Position numbers and translations under genes: made by a program. Of a stretch of DNA of 64,000 nucleotides, positions 54,599 to 63,836 are shown in pieces (the first letter of the stretch is position 1; each line of letters starts with the position of its first letter). Source of the DNA: Microvirga antarctica (GTDB taxonomy: Bacteria > Pseudomonadota > Alphaproteobacteria > Rhizobiales > Beijerinckiaceae). The notes under the pieces are model-generated. The model worked only from the letters and a program-made list of their open reading frames with translations. It made no database searches and had not been told where the DNA came from. Location: positions 62,001 through 126,000 of the forward strand of contig NZ_JAGEMM010000005.1 of assembly GCF_017921815.1 (NCBI RefSeq), read 5' to 3'.

Positions 54599-55595
54599 GA
54601 TAATCCCGGTACCAGTCGACGAACTTCTGCACGCCGTCCGCGAGCGAGGTCGCAGGCGAGAAGCCGACCGCGCGGCGCAGATCCGAGACGTCGGCCCGCG
54701 TTTCCAGCACGTCCCCCGGCGGCAGCGGAACGTCGACCCGCACGGCCTTGCGGCCGAGGGCTGCCTCGATCAGCCCGATCAGGTGATTGACCTCCTGCGG
54801 GTGGTCGTTGCCGATGTTGAACAGCCGATAGGGCGCGCTGCTGGTGGCGGGGTCGGGGTCGAGCGCATCCCAGGCGGGATCGGCTGCTGCGGGCTGGCCC
54901 ACGAGACGCACGATGCCCTCGACGATGTCGTCCACATAGGTGAAGTCGCGCCACACCTTGCCCGCATGGGCGACGCGGATCTCGCGACCCTCGGCGATCG
55001 CCCGGGTGAAGGTGTAGACCGCCATGTCGGGCCGGCCCCACGGACCGTAGACGGTAAAGAACCGCAGGCCCGTCACCGGCAGGCCGAAGAGATGCGCATA
55101 GGAATGCGCCATCATCTCATTGGCCTTCTTGGTGGCCGCATAGAGGCTGATGGGATGATCGGCGGGTGTATGTTCGGAAAACGGCAGCTGGCGATTGGCC
55201 CCGTAGACCGAACTCGACGAGGCATAGACCAGATGCTCGACCTGTCCGTGCCGGCACGCCTCCAGCATATTGACGAACGCCACCATGTTGGACTGCACAT
55301 AAGGCTGTGGGTCGACGAAGCGCACGCCCGGCTGGGCCGCCAGATGAATCACATGGGTGAAGCGGTGCCGCGCGAACAGGTCCCGGATCGCCTGGGGATC
55401 GGCCAGATCGAGGCGCTCGCCCAGAAAGCCGTTGCGGGGGAGGAGCGTGGCGAAGCGCGCCTCCTTGAGGCTGACGTCGTAATACGGCGTGAAGCTGTCG
55501 ACCCCCACCACCTGATGGCCGTCGTCGAGGAGGCGCCGGGCCACGTGGAACCCGATGAAGCCCGCGGCTCCGGTCACGAGGATGGGCGCTGGCAT
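54585..55595 (-). CDS. UDP-glucuronate 4-epimerase-like SDR
   Basis: A 336-residue extended SDR: NAD motif LVTGAAGFIGFHVARRLLDDGH, catalytic SLYAATKKANEMMAHSYAH (Tyr-x3-Lys), Ser in YASSSSVYGANRQLPF, and the GLRFFTVYGPWGRPDMA stretch that is typical of UDP-glucuronate 4-epimerases (GalE/LpsL/Cap1J type). It would convert UDP-GlcA to UDP-GalA for LPS or capsule. ATG at 55595; upstream in-frame codons lack similarity. First gene of the three-gene minus-strand unit (epimerase - transferase - SDR), each overlapping the next. Confidence 0.88.
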   Translation of the reverse strand: MPAPILVTGAAGFIGFHVARRLLDDGHQVVGVDSFTPYYDVSLKEARFATLLPRNGFLGERLDLADPQAIRDLFARHRFTHVIHLAAQPGVRFVDPQPYVQSNMVAFVNMLEACRHGQVEHLVYASSSSVYGANRQLPFSEHTPADHPISLYAATKKANEMMAHSYAHLFGLPVTGLRFFTVYGPWGRPDMAVYTFTRAIAEGREIRVAHAGKVWRDFTYVDDIVEGIVRLVGQPAAADPAWDALDPDPATSSAPYRLFNIGNDHPQEVNHLIGLIEAALGRKAVRVDVPLPPGDVLETRADVSDLRRAVGFSPATSLADGVQKFVDWYRDYHGAA

Positions 55596-55749
55596 CAAAT
55601 GGTCCCGCTGCTTCTGTGAAGGCCGGCACCTTAGGGCCGTTTCACCCGCGAGGAAACCGCGCGCTGCGGCGCCCCTGTGGAATTCCGCAGGGGGAACCAC
55701 CGAGGTTCGGCAGGAGCGGGCGGGCTCGACGCTGCGCTCCCGATGCGGC

Positions 55750-58194
55750 TCAGATGACGAAGATGTCGGACCAGACCAGCTTGAGATTCTTGCTCAGCAC
55801 CGCGATGTCGACGGCCTTCGCCTTGCCGGATCCGTCGACATCGTAGGAGAGGACGCCCGTCGCCTTGAAGTAGATGACGTGGTCGTTGTTGTCCTTGGCA
55901 CGGTCAAGGCTGAAGAACTTTTTGTTCAGCTTGACGGGTTTGTCGGGGCTGCCCTTGCCCAGGGTGCGGAACACGGCATTGTCGAGCCACACCGCATCCT
56001 CCTTCACGTGAAAATCCGTGATCCTGTCCGCGTGGGAGGCAGGCTTCGTGTCGAACAGGAACACGTCCCGGCCCGTGCCGCCGGTCAGCACATCCGTGCC
56101 GCGACCGCCGGACAGACGGTCGTTGCCGGCCCCGCCCTGAAGCACGTCATTGCCGTCGCCACCCTCCAGTGTGTCCGCGCCCGCATCGCCGGACAGGCTG
56201 TCGTTGCCCGCTCCGCCGTCCAGGTCGTCGTCGCCATCCTCGCCCGAAAGCACATCCGTGCCGTCATCGCCCCAGAGATCGTCGTCCCCCGCGCCGCCCC
56301 CGATCCAGTCGCCGCCGGCCCCGCCGTGGAGATGATCGCCGCCACTCCCGCCCGACAGGGTGTCCGCACTGCCGCCGCCATAGAGCGTATCGGCCCCATC
56401 GGAGCCCTGTATCGACTCGTTCGGCGCATCCGCCACGTCGATGCGAAAGGCTTTCTCCAGACTCGACCCCTCGGAATCCGTCACCCGCACACGCACGTCG
56501 TGAGCGACGCTCTGCTCGAAATCGAGCCATTCGCCGTGCTTGACCACGAGCTTGTCGCCCTGGATGGCAAAGCGGCCCCCCGCATCATCCACCAGCGCAT
56601 AGGTGAACGTGTCGGTGGCACTGGGATCGATCGTGACGAAGGTCCCGACCACGGTTGCGGCCTGCGCGCCCTCCATGACCATGTGCCCGTCGAGCGTAAG
56701 CGCCGTGGGCGCCGCGACCGATTTCACCGTGACGGTGGCGGTGGCCGTGAGATCGTCCGCATCGGTGAGCGTGATGACGACCTCGACGGGATCATGGAGG
56801 GCGGCGTCGGCGCGCTTGTAGGTGAGCGTCTGCAGGAGATGCGAAACCTGGGCGGCGGTTGCGGTGTCCCAGAGCGCGATGGACAGCGAGCCGGTCCCGC
56901 CGGTGGTGGACACGATCTCGCCGATGACCGTCTCGCCGGCAAGCAGCGCGCTGCCTTGCGCGAGACCCTTCGTCAGGTGGAAAAAGCCGTCGCTGGTGGC
57001 GATCCCGAACAGGCTCTTGGGATCGACCGCGCCGCCTTTCAGACCGATGTCCAGGCGAGACAGGGGGCCGTCATCCGTCACCGTGGCCAGTGTATTGGCG
57101 GCGAGCGAGCCCGCATCGAGCAGAACCGGATCGCTCGCCGCGCTGTAGACTTTGTCGCCGTCGAGATGCGCGATGACCGGCGCGGTCGGAGGCGGCGCCG
57201 TGTCGCCGGACTTCACCGTGACGGTGGCGGTGGCGCTGAAGTTGTCGGCATCGATCAGCTTGACGACGACCGCGACCGGATCGTGGTTGGCGGCATCGGT
57301 CCGCGTGTACGTGAGGAGCTGGAGGAGATGCGAGACCACCGCCGGCGTCGCATCGCCGTTGAGGGCGATCACCAGGGACCCAGCCCCGCCGGTGGTGGAC
57401 ACGATCTCGCCGATCCCCGTCTCGCCGGCCAGCAGGATGCTCCCTTCGGCGAGGCCGTTCGACAACCAAAAGCCGCCGATGGTCGTGTCGATGCCGAAGA
57501 CGCTCTTGGGATCGGTCGCGCCGTCCTTCAGGCCGATTTCCAGGCGGGCGAGCTCGCCATCGTCCGTGACCCTGGCGAGGCTGTGCCCGTCGAGAGAACC
57601 CGCATCGAGATAAACCGCCTCGGTTCCGTCACTGTAGACCTGATCGCCATCGAGGTGCGTGATGACCGGGGCTGATCGGTTGATAGGCGTGTCGCCCGAC
57701 TTCACCGTGACGGTGGCGGTCATACTCACGTCCTCGACATCGGTCAGCTTGATGACGACCGCGACGGGATCGTGGGGGGCGGCATCGGCGCGTTTGTAGG
57801 TGAGCGCGTGAAGAAGCTGCGACAGCAGGGCCGGCGTCGCATTCGAATTGAGCATCATGACCAATGCGCCGATGCCGTCGGTCGTGGTCATGATCCTGCC
57901 GATGGGGACATCACCGGCAGAAAGTTCGCTGCCTTCGGCGAGGCCGTCCGTCAGGCTGAAAGCGCCCGCGCGCGTGTCGATGCCGAAGATGCTGCCGGGA
58001 TCGAGCACGCCGTCCGCAAGTCCGATTTCCAGCGACAGGAGCGCGATATCGTCGGTGACTGTCGCCACGTTCCCCGTATCCAGCCAGACCGCGTCGGTCC
58101 CGGCGCTAGAGACTTGGTCGCCATCTAGGTTGATGAGAACCAGCGTCCCCGTCGCCGAATTGCCGGTCGGGTGGGCGGAGAATAGAGCTGGCAT
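55750..58194 (-). CDS. Secreted RTX calcium-binding protein with three long tandem repeats and a cadherin-like domain
   Basis: An 814-residue acidic protein without a signal peptide. Three homologous repeats of about 150 residues (about 23-168, 180-330, 343-492) share LDGDxVYS, an aLYLD-like strand, VTDDGxLxRLxIGLK, DPKSxFGI, GLAEGSx[13 protein letters not shown], LLxxLTYKRxDA and [12 protein letters not shown] cadherin-like domain (about 499-590) and a row of about 12 nonapeptide RTX repeats (about 597-716; for example [18 protein letters not shown]) follow, then a C-terminal segment of about 100 residues ending SDIFVI, the usual type-I secretion signal. Calcium outside the cell would fold the RTX part. 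Likely an adhesin or surface protein. No type-I secretion genes are nearby. GGAGG precedes the ATG. Confidence 0.9.
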   Translation of the reverse strand: MPALFSAHPTGNSATGTLVLINLDGDQVSSAGTDAVWLDTGNVATVTDDIALLSLEIGLADGVLDPGSIFGIDTRAGAFSLTDGLAEGSELSAGDVPIGRIMTTTDGIGALVMMLNSNATPALLSQLLHALTYKRADAAPHDPVAVVIKLTDVEDVSMTATVTVKSGDTPINRSAPVITHLDGDQVYSDGTEAVYLDAGSLDGHSLARVTDDGELARLEIGLKDGATDPKSVFGIDTTIGGFWLSNGLAEGSILLAGETGIGEIVSTTGGAGSLVIALNGDATPAVVSHLLQLLTYTRTDAANHDPVAVVVKLIDADNFSATATVTVKSGDTAPPPTAPVIAHLDGDKVYSAASDPVLLDAGSLAANTLATVTDDGPLSRLDIGLKGGAVDPKSLFGIATSDGFFHLTKGLAQGSALLAGETVIGEIVSTTGGTGSLSIALWDTATAAQVSHLLQTLTYKRADAALHDPVEVVITLTDADDLTATATVTVKSVAAPTALTLDGHMVMEGAQAATVVGTFVTIDPSATDTFTYALVDDAGGRFAIQGDKLVVKHGEWLDFEQSVAHDVRVRVTDSEGSSLEKAFRIDVADAPNESIQGSDGADTLYGGGSADTLSGGSGGDHLHGGAGGDWIGGGAGDDDLWGDDGTDVLSGEDGDDDLDGGAGNDSLSGDAGADTLEGGDGNDVLQGGAGNDRLSGGRGTDVLTGGTGRDVFLFDTKPASHADRITDFHVKEDAVWLDNAVFRTLGKGSPDKPVKLNKKFFSLDRAKDNNDHVIYFKATGVLSYDVDGSGKAKAVDIAVLSKNLKLVWSDIFVI

Positions 58195-58329
58195 CGAGAC
58201 CTCCGTCTCGCACGAACCGCGCGACTGGTCTCTCGCCCGGCGATTCCAACGGGAATCAGCCCTCTTAAGGCGTTATAATGTAGCGATGACAATGTCGCTT
58301 CGAAGGCGGCACGCGGGAAGACCCGGGAG

Positions 58330-59250
58330 TTAGCGGGACTCGTCTGCACCCGCCGGCTGACGCGCGGCCTGCTGGGTCTGTTGCGCGGGGCCGGGGGCGA
58401 TCGCGGGAAACGCGATGGTCTGGCGCTCGCGGGCCACGAAGGCCGTGGGCATGAGTTCCTGCATCTGACGTTCGGAGGCTCTCAGGAAGGTGTCGTCATG
58501 GCCGGGGAAGATATGGAAGATCGCCAGCGCCTTCACGTTGGCGGCTTTCGCGAGTTCGACGCCCTTGTGCCAGGTCGAGTGCCCCCATCCCTGGCAGCGG
58601 GTGTATTCCGCATCGGAGAACATGCCGTCATAGATCATCAGATCGGCGTCGCGAACGAAAGCGGTCAGGGCCGGATCGGGCCAGGGCACCGTATGCTCGA
58701 TGTCGCTGATGTAGCAGACGCTCCGTCCCGCATGGGTAAAGCGGTAGCCGGTCGACCCGCCGGGATGATTGAGCAGATGCGTGTGGACCAGCGTGCCGTC
58801 CGCGAAGGACAGGGTTTCGCCGGCGTTGAAACCGTGGTGCTCGAAATGCGCCGGCAACTGGTCGAGGGAGATGGGAAAGAGCGGCGGGGCGTAGAGCCGC
58901 TCGAGTGAGGCCTTGGCGCTTTCGCCGCCGAGATTGCCGCAGAAGGTGCGAATGACCCGGTCGTTGCTGAGAAGCGCAGGCTTGAAGAACGGCAGGCCGC
59001 TGATGTGATCGAGATGCAGGTGGCTCAGCAGGAGGTCGACGGTGTCGGGGGCGGAATTGGCCAGATGCGTTCCGAGCGCCGACAGGCCGGTGCCCGCATC
59101 CACGATGAACAAGCGCTCGCCGCACCGCACTTCGACGCACGGGGTATGGCCGCCAAACTCGACGAACTGCGCGCCCGACGCGCAGGTCGAGCCTCTCACA
59201 CCCCAGAATCGGATCTGGAGGTCACCCGACGATAAAGCTCGCCCTACCAT
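58330..59250 (-). CDS. MBL-fold metallo-hydrolase, cAMP-phosphodiesterase/RNase Z-like
   Basis: A 306-residue protein with LQIRFWGVRGSTCASG at the N-terminus and the metal motif LLSHLHLDHISGLPFF (H-x-H-x-D-H), a further His in LLNHPGGSTGYRF and an Asp in YISDIEHT, then YDGMFSD and FHIFPGHDD. The WGVRGS opening and this order are those of class-II-type cyclic-nucleotide phosphodiesterase-like MBL proteins, many of which have unknown substrates. The ATG at 59250 directly follows GAGGA with no spacing, so the exact start is uncertain. It lies 85 bp downstream of the degenerate ABC gene on the same strand and 135 bp upstream of the RTX gene. Confidence 0.82.
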   Translation of the reverse strand: MVGRALSSGDLQIRFWGVRGSTCASGAQFVEFGGHTPCVEVRCGERLFIVDAGTGLSALGTHLANSAPDTVDLLLSHLHLDHISGLPFFKPALLSNDRVIRTFCGNLGGESAKASLERLYAPPLFPISLDQLPAHFEHHGFNAGETLSFADGTLVHTHLLNHPGGSTGYRFTHAGRSVCYISDIEHTVPWPDPALTAFVRDADLMIYDGMFSDAEYTRCQGWGHSTWHKGVELAKAANVKALAIFHIFPGHDDTFLRASERQMQELMPTAFVARERQTIAFPAIAPGPAQQTQQAARQPAGADESR

Positions 59251-59335
59251 TCCTCGATCATCACGGATGTGGAACCTCCCGCATGTGCGCTGGCACACAT
59301 GAGCAGACCCAGCCGGTTGGTCAAGCGCGAATCGG

Positions 59336-61873
59336 TCATGCGGGCGTGGCAGCACTGCTGTCTGCGGCCGTCGCATCGACCTGCGGCACGCCGCGCTCGA
59401 ACCGGATCACGGCCTCGAAGGGTGGGTTCTGCATGGCGGGCGTGACCTCCGGCGTCACCAGCACGAGGCCGCGTCCCATCAGGGCGCCACGAAGGCTCAG
59501 GACGAGCGTTTCGGCCGCCGCCGTGGGCAGGCCGTTGAGCGCCTGCTGCACGACCAGAATGTCCGGACGCCGCACGAGGCAGCGCACGAGATCGACCCGC
59601 GCCACGTCGCTTAAGGTGAGATCGCCGCCCTGGATGTCGATCGGCATGGAGAGGCCGATCCGGGCCACGTCCGCGTCGAGCCGGCGATCGGTGAGAACGC
59701 GGCGGATGACGGCCTGGATGGCGTCCGCGGCACCGGCCTGATCCGACGCGACGCGACCGAACAAAACATTGTCCTGCACGCTGGCGGCTGCGCACAGCCG
59801 GGCCTGGTCATAGAACTCGATGGCGGGTTGCAGGCTGACCGGCAGCATCCGGGCGAGGTCCGCGCGGGCCGTCACGATGCGACCTTCCATCTCGGCGTCG
59901 AGGAGGCCGAGACGGTGGCGGCTTTCGTTGTATCGCAGGGCGAGGCCGATGAGCCGCTCCTGGTCGCGCCCGGTCTGGACGCCACGCCGGTTCTCGCGCC
60001 GACGCTCCACCAGATCCTCGAAATACGGCCGGTCCGACGCCGAGAAGAACGCGAACCGCTCGAAGAGCGGGTGACCGTCCGGGATGTCGGCGAAAATCTC
60101 GATCATGCTGCCGGCGATCGACAGCCCCATCCGCGCCAGGGGCTTGGTGAGGTCGTCCGCTTCCAGGATGGCCCGGATGAACGGGTGGCCGGCCAGGCGG
60201 TCTTCGCGGAATGTGTCGCCGATCGCCTTGCCGAACAGCAGGTTCTCGCCGACCGTCGCATAGCGGTTGTAGCGCAGAGCGTCGAACGGATCGACGAACC
60301 GGTCGAGGTCCTCGACCACGAGCGCCTCGTGGACGGCCCGGCGGGCCTCGACGATGGCGGCCGCGAGCTTTTTCTCGCGCTTGGGATCGAGCGTGCCGGA
60401 CAGGCCGCGCGCGTGGGTGAGGCGGTCGAGACCGGTCGTTGCCACCGCGTCCGCAAGCCGGGTTTCCAGCTCGGCCGCATCCCCGACGCAGCCATAGAGG
60501 AGATTGTCGCGCAGGGTGCCGGGGATCAGGACGGTGTCGCCCGCCAGCGCGATCCGGCGCGCCCGCTCGACCGGGTCGACCGCCGCCAGATTGACGCCCC
60601 CATAGGTGAGGTGGCCGGTCGACGGCACGATGCGGCCGCCCAGGAGCGAGGCCAGCACCTGCGGGCCGGCATCGCCGTCGCCGGTCAAGGCCACATGGGC
60701 CGGGAAGGGAATGCGCAGGTCGACTCCGGCGATCCGCGACCCGCTGGCGCGATCGAGCGCCGAGACGCCCTCGGCCACGAGCGTGCCGCTGCGCGGGAGG
60801 GTCTCGGGTGCAAGTTCGCGCGCCCGCGGCCGGATGGCGTTGATCATGTCGCCCAAAGCCGTCAGCAGGGTCTTGGCGCGCTCGACCACCCGGCGCCATT
60901 GCACGCCTTCGCGGATCCCGAAGGCCGCGAGCGCGGCCGCCAGCGCACAGGCGACGAGCGCGCCGGGGCTGGCGGGGCCAGTGGGCGAATACCAGGCGGC
61001 AACCGCCAGAATGGCCAGCGGCGCCAGAAGGATCACCGCAACGGAAAAGGATTCGACCACTGCGAGCCGCCGTTCCCAGGCGGCAACCGGACGATGGCGG
61101 AGCGCCACCGCCTCGACCACCCGCTGGCGTTCGAGCGCGCTGGTCCCGTGGGCCCGGATGGCTGGAATGCGATGCCGCAGTTCGGCGAAGGTCTTCTCGA
61201 TCGCCGCGCCCTCCTTCTCGCGGACCCGCGCGATGTCGACCCGCAGGCGGAACCGTTCGGCGTTAAGGGCGGCCCCCAGCCCCATCACCAGCGCGAGCGC
61301 CAATCCCGCGTGCCAGTCGGTCACGACCACATAGAGCAGCGCCAGCGCGCTCATGCCGGTGAGCCGGGTCGCCACCAGAAGCGAGGCCCCGAGCACCCGG
61401 CCCTGCCGCGACAGATCGTCGGCCGCGAGATCGTGCAGGGCTGCGACTTCGGAGGCGAGCGAGAGGGGGGCCCGCAGGGAAGCGTCGAGCACAGCGTCGC
61501 GGATGCGCTGGATCACCCGCGCGCCGATTCCCACCAGGATCCAGTCAAGGGCTGCGTGCAGCACCGCGATGAGGAGCGGCACCAGAACGACGCCGCCGAT
61601 GGCGATGATGGTGAGTTGTTCCTCGCTCAGGGCGAAACCGCGCACGAGCACAAGCGGCCCGTCGGCGATTTCCCGCGGCAGGGGGATGGAAAGGCGCAGG
61701 AAGGTGGCCGCGTCCTGCGCAACCGCCGCGGCGCGCACCCCCACATCCGTCGCGACCCGGATGAGATCGAGCCCGATGAGGAGCGTGATTCCGGACAATG
61801 CCAGAACAAGGAAACCCAGAAGGTGCTGCCACGGAGTGGTCTTCCAGGTCAGGCGAAGTGGATCGCGCTCCAT
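59336..61873 (-). CDS. ABC-exporter-like membrane protein with degenerate, enlarged nucleotide-binding region
   Basis: An 845-residue protein. Residues 1-340 look like an ABC exporter membrane domain with about six helices (LLGFLVLALSGITLL, IAIGGVVLVPLLIAVL and others). From about residue 365 an NBD-like part begins (LVAEGVSALDRASGSRIAGV), but the Walker A site is LTGDGDAGPQVL (396-407) without GKS/T, the Walker B site is PDILVVQQALNGL (770-782) with QQ for DE, and the signature is LTLSDVARVDL. The Q-loop-like NLLYG element occurs three times: TLRDNLLYG (453-461), TVGENLLFG (540-548), SVQDNVLFG (698-706). The region is about 480 residues, twice a normal NBD. ATP hydrolysis is unlikely. The reading frame is intact, so it is not an obvious pseudogene. 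Confidence 0.75.
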   Translation of the reverse strand: MERDPLRLTWKTTPWQHLLGFLVLALSGITLLIGLDLIRVATDVGVRAAAVAQDAATFLRLSIPLPREIADGPLVLVRGFALSEEQLTIIAIGGVVLVPLLIAVLHAALDWILVGIGARVIQRIRDAVLDASLRAPLSLASEVAALHDLAADDLSRQGRVLGASLLVATRLTGMSALALLYVVVTDWHAGLALALVMGLGAALNAERFRLRVDIARVREKEGAAIEKTFAELRHRIPAIRAHGTSALERQRVVEAVALRHRPVAAWERRLAVVESFSVAVILLAPLAILAVAAWYSPTGPASPGALVACALAAALAAFGIREGVQWRRVVERAKTLLTALGDMINAIRPRARELAPETLPRSGTLVAEGVSALDRASGSRIAGVDLRIPFPAHVALTGDGDAGPQVLASLLGGRIVPSTGHLTYGGVNLAAVDPVERARRIALAGDTVLIPGTLRDNLLYGCVGDAAELETRLADAVATTGLDRLTHARGLSGTLDPKREKKLAAAIVEARRAVHEALVVEDLDRFVDPFDALRYNRYATVGENLLFGKAIGDTFREDRLAGHPFIRAILEADDLTKPLARMGLSIAGSMIEIFADIPDGHPLFERFAFFSASDRPYFEDLVERRRENRRGVQTGRDQERLIGLALRYNESRHRLGLLDAEMEGRIVTARADLARMLPVSLQPAIEFYDQARLCAAASVQDNVLFGRVASDQAGAADAIQAVIRRVLTDRRLDADVARIGLSMPIDIQGGDLTLSDVARVDLVRCLVRRPDILVVQQALNGLPTAAAETLVLSLRGALMGRGLVLVTPEVTPAMQNPPFEAVIRFERGVPQVDATAADSSAATPA

Positions 61874-62107
61874 GTCGTGTCCCTGGTTGCCATGATGCGC
61901 GGAGGTTATCGAAGCGGAACCGTAACGACTAGAGCCGGAGGCCCGAAAAGTTGACGGGGATGCGTCCGATGGCCATGCTTGCACGGCCCGAGCCGGAGCA
62001 AATCACCGGCATCGCGCGAAAGACAGGCCCGACCCCTCGTTTCAGGGCGGTTCGACTCTATCTTTTGCCTCTTGGATTGGCTGGCCTGGGAGGATAGCAG
62101 AGCGACG

Positions 62108-62662
62108 ATGATTTCACCCCGGACCCTTGACCCCGTCTTTCACCTCATTCTCGACCTGTCGGCCCACCGCCCCGCCCCGGGCCTGCCCCGGCGGCTGGGA
62201 GAGCTGTTTCATGCGCTCGCGGCAGCCGACGACGCGGGTGCTGCGGAAGAGACCGAGGAGCTGATCTGGGCCGTTTGGACCTCCCACGAGGATCGCGACG
62301 CCGAGGAGATCATGGCGGAGGCCATCGAAGGCATGGAAGTCGGCGCCTGGGATGCGGCCCGCATTCTGCTCGACGATCTGACCGAACGTTACCCCGACTG
62401 GGCCGAAGCCTGGAACCGCCGGGCGACCCTGTGCTTCATGGAGAAGCGCGACGCGGATTGCCTGGCCGATATCGAGCGAACCCTCGCCATCGAACCCCGG
62501 CATTTCGGCGCCATCTCGGATTTTGGCCATGTGTGCCTGCGCAACGGCCATCTCAACGAGGCCCGGGCCGCGTTCCAGATCGCCCTGTCGATCAACCCCC
62601 ATCTGGAAGACCTTGGCGAAATCCTGCAGGATCTCGCGCCGCGCAACCTCATGCTGCATTGA
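62108..62662 (+). CDS. TPR-repeat protein
   Basis: A 184-residue soluble protein with tetratricopeptide-type helix pairs: WDAARILLDDLTERYPDWAEAW, RRATLCFMEKRDADCLADIE, and AISDFGHVCLRNGHLNEARA with alternating small and large residues. TPR domains mediate protein binding; the partner is unknown. The ATG at 62108 starts the homologous region; the frame is open 43 codons upstream. Divergent from the degenerate ABC gene across 234 bp. Confidence 0.78.
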   Translation: MISPRTLDPVFHLILDLSAHRPAPGLPRRLGELFHALAAADDAGAAEETEELIWAVWTSHEDRDAEEIMAEAIEGMEVGAWDAARILLDDLTERYPDWAEAWNRRATLCFMEKRDADCLADIERTLAIEPRHFGAISDFGHVCLRNGHLNEARAAFQIALSINPHLEDLGEILQDLAPRNLMLH

Positions 62663-62741
62663 GGGCGGGCCTTCCGGTAAGCCGGCGAAAGCGCGACAAT
62701 CGGGCCGTTGCGACGGCGATCCGAGGGCGTAATCTTTGCCC

Positions 62742-63272
62742 ATGGCCGATTCGCTCACCCCTGATTCCCCCCGTATGGCTGCACCGGTTCCGGATTCCGC
62801 GCACCGCCCGATCCTGCTCGTGGACCGCCGCCAGTCGCCGACCGCGCTCCATGTGCAGCGCGGTGTCCGGCGGCTTTTCGCCGAGCTCGGTCATGCCTCC
62901 CTGCCGGAGCTGACGCTGGCCAGCGGCAGGCGGGCCGACATCATGGCGCTGGGGGCGGACGGGCTGATCACGATCGTCGAGATCAAGTCCTGCGTGGCGG
63001 ATTTCAGGGCCGACCGGAAATGGCCGGATTATCAGGATTACTGCGATCGCTTCTTTTTTGCCGTCCCCGACACCATGCCGGCGGACCTGCTCCCGGCGGA
63101 TCGCGGCCTGATCGTGGCCGACGCCTTCGGGGCCGCGATCCTGCGCGATTCAGGCCGCCATCCTCTCGCCGGCGCGCGGCGCAAGGCCGTGATGTTGCGG
63201 TTCGCCCATGCGGCGGCAAGCGCCTTGCATGCGCTTGCCGATCCCGGCGGAATCTCCGAGGGTCGCCTTTGA
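62742..63272 (+). CDS. mmcB: MmcB family DNA repair protein
   Basis: A 176-residue protein with a PD-(D/E)XK nuclease-like core: GRRADIMALGADGLITIVEIK gives the D and E-x-K, then CVADFRADRKWPDYQDYCDRF and FAVPDTMPADLLPADRGLIVAD, which match MmcB of Caulobacter, a mitomycin-C-response protein in alphaproteobacteria that acts with error-prone repair. The ATG at 62742 follows a TTG two codons earlier. It is convergent with the regulator gene, ends 6 bp from it. Confidence 0.88.
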   Translation: MADSLTPDSPRMAAPVPDSAHRPILLVDRRQSPTALHVQRGVRRLFAELGHASLPELTLASGRRADIMALGADGLITIVEIKSCVADFRADRKWPDYQDYCDRFFFAVPDTMPADLLPADRGLIVADAFGAAILRDSGRHPLAGARRKAVMLRFAHAAASALHALADPGGISEGRL

Positions 63273-63278
63273 GACGCT

Positions 63279-63836
63279 CTAACGCGGGGCGCGCTTGGCC
63301 AGGATCCGCTGGAGCGTGCGGCGGTGCATGTTGAGACGGCGGGCGGTTTCCGAAACGTTCCGCCCGCAGAGTTCGTAGACGCGCTGGATATGCTCCCACC
63401 GCACCCGGTCGGCCGACATGGGGTTTTCGGGAGGGGTTGCGCGCTCGCCGGGGATCGCCATCAGGGCCGCGTGGATTTCGTCTGCGTCGGCGGGTTTGGC
63501 CAGGTAATCGAACGCCCCCATCTTCACCGCCGTGACGGCAGTGGCGATGTTGCCGTAGCCGGTGAGGATCACGCCACGGGCCTCGGGGCGGCTTTTCTTC
63601 AGGCGCTCGATCACATCGAGCCCGTTGCCGTCGCCCAATCGCATGTCGATCACCGCAAAGGCCGGTGCTTCGCTTTCAATCGCCGTGAGGCCTTCCGCGA
63701 CGCTCTCGGCGACGCGGACCTGGTAGCCGCGGGCTTCCATGGCGCGGGCGAGACGGGTCGAGAAAGGGCGATCGTCATCGACGATCAGAAGGCTCTTGTC
63801 CGCACGCTCTTCGAACGCGACGGGCGCGTCGGCCAT
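63279..63836 (-). CDS. actR: ActR/RegA/RegR-type redox response regulator
   Basis: A 185-residue two-domain regulator. The receiver has acidic DDD at residues 20-22, the phosphate acceptor Asp64 in FAVIDMRLGDGNG, Thr in VILTGYGN and Lys in YLAKPADADE. The C-terminal Fis-like helix-turn-helix is GRNVSETARRLNMHRRTLQR. Length and HTH are those of RegA/ActR/RegR/PrrA, which control redox, nitrogen and energy genes. Residues before the receiver vary, so ATG 63836 is chosen; ATG at 63854 is possible. The sensor kinase (RegB/ActS) usually lies divergently and would start beyond the window at the right edge. Confidence 0.9.
   Translation of the reverse strand: MADAPVAFEERADKSLLIVDDDRPFSTRLARAMEARGYQVRVAESVAEGLTAIESEAPAFAVIDMRLGDGNGLDVIERLKKSRPEARGVILTGYGNIATAVTAVKMGAFDYLAKPADADEIHAALMAIPGERATPPENPMSADRVRWEHIQRVYELCGRNVSETARRLNMHRRTLQRILAKRAPR

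Noticed and set aside
55555..57675. 706-codon plus-strand frame opposite the RTX gene
   Set aside because: Apparent repeats in it only mirror the three repeats of the RTX gene; no domain, no RBS.
59828..61954. 708-codon plus-strand frame opposite the degenerate ABC gene
   Set aside because: I considered whether this could be the real gene, because the ABC protein is odd. The minus-strand protein has clear membrane helices and NBD-like elements, while the plus-strand translation is a hydrophilic Arg/Gly/Asp-rich shadow.
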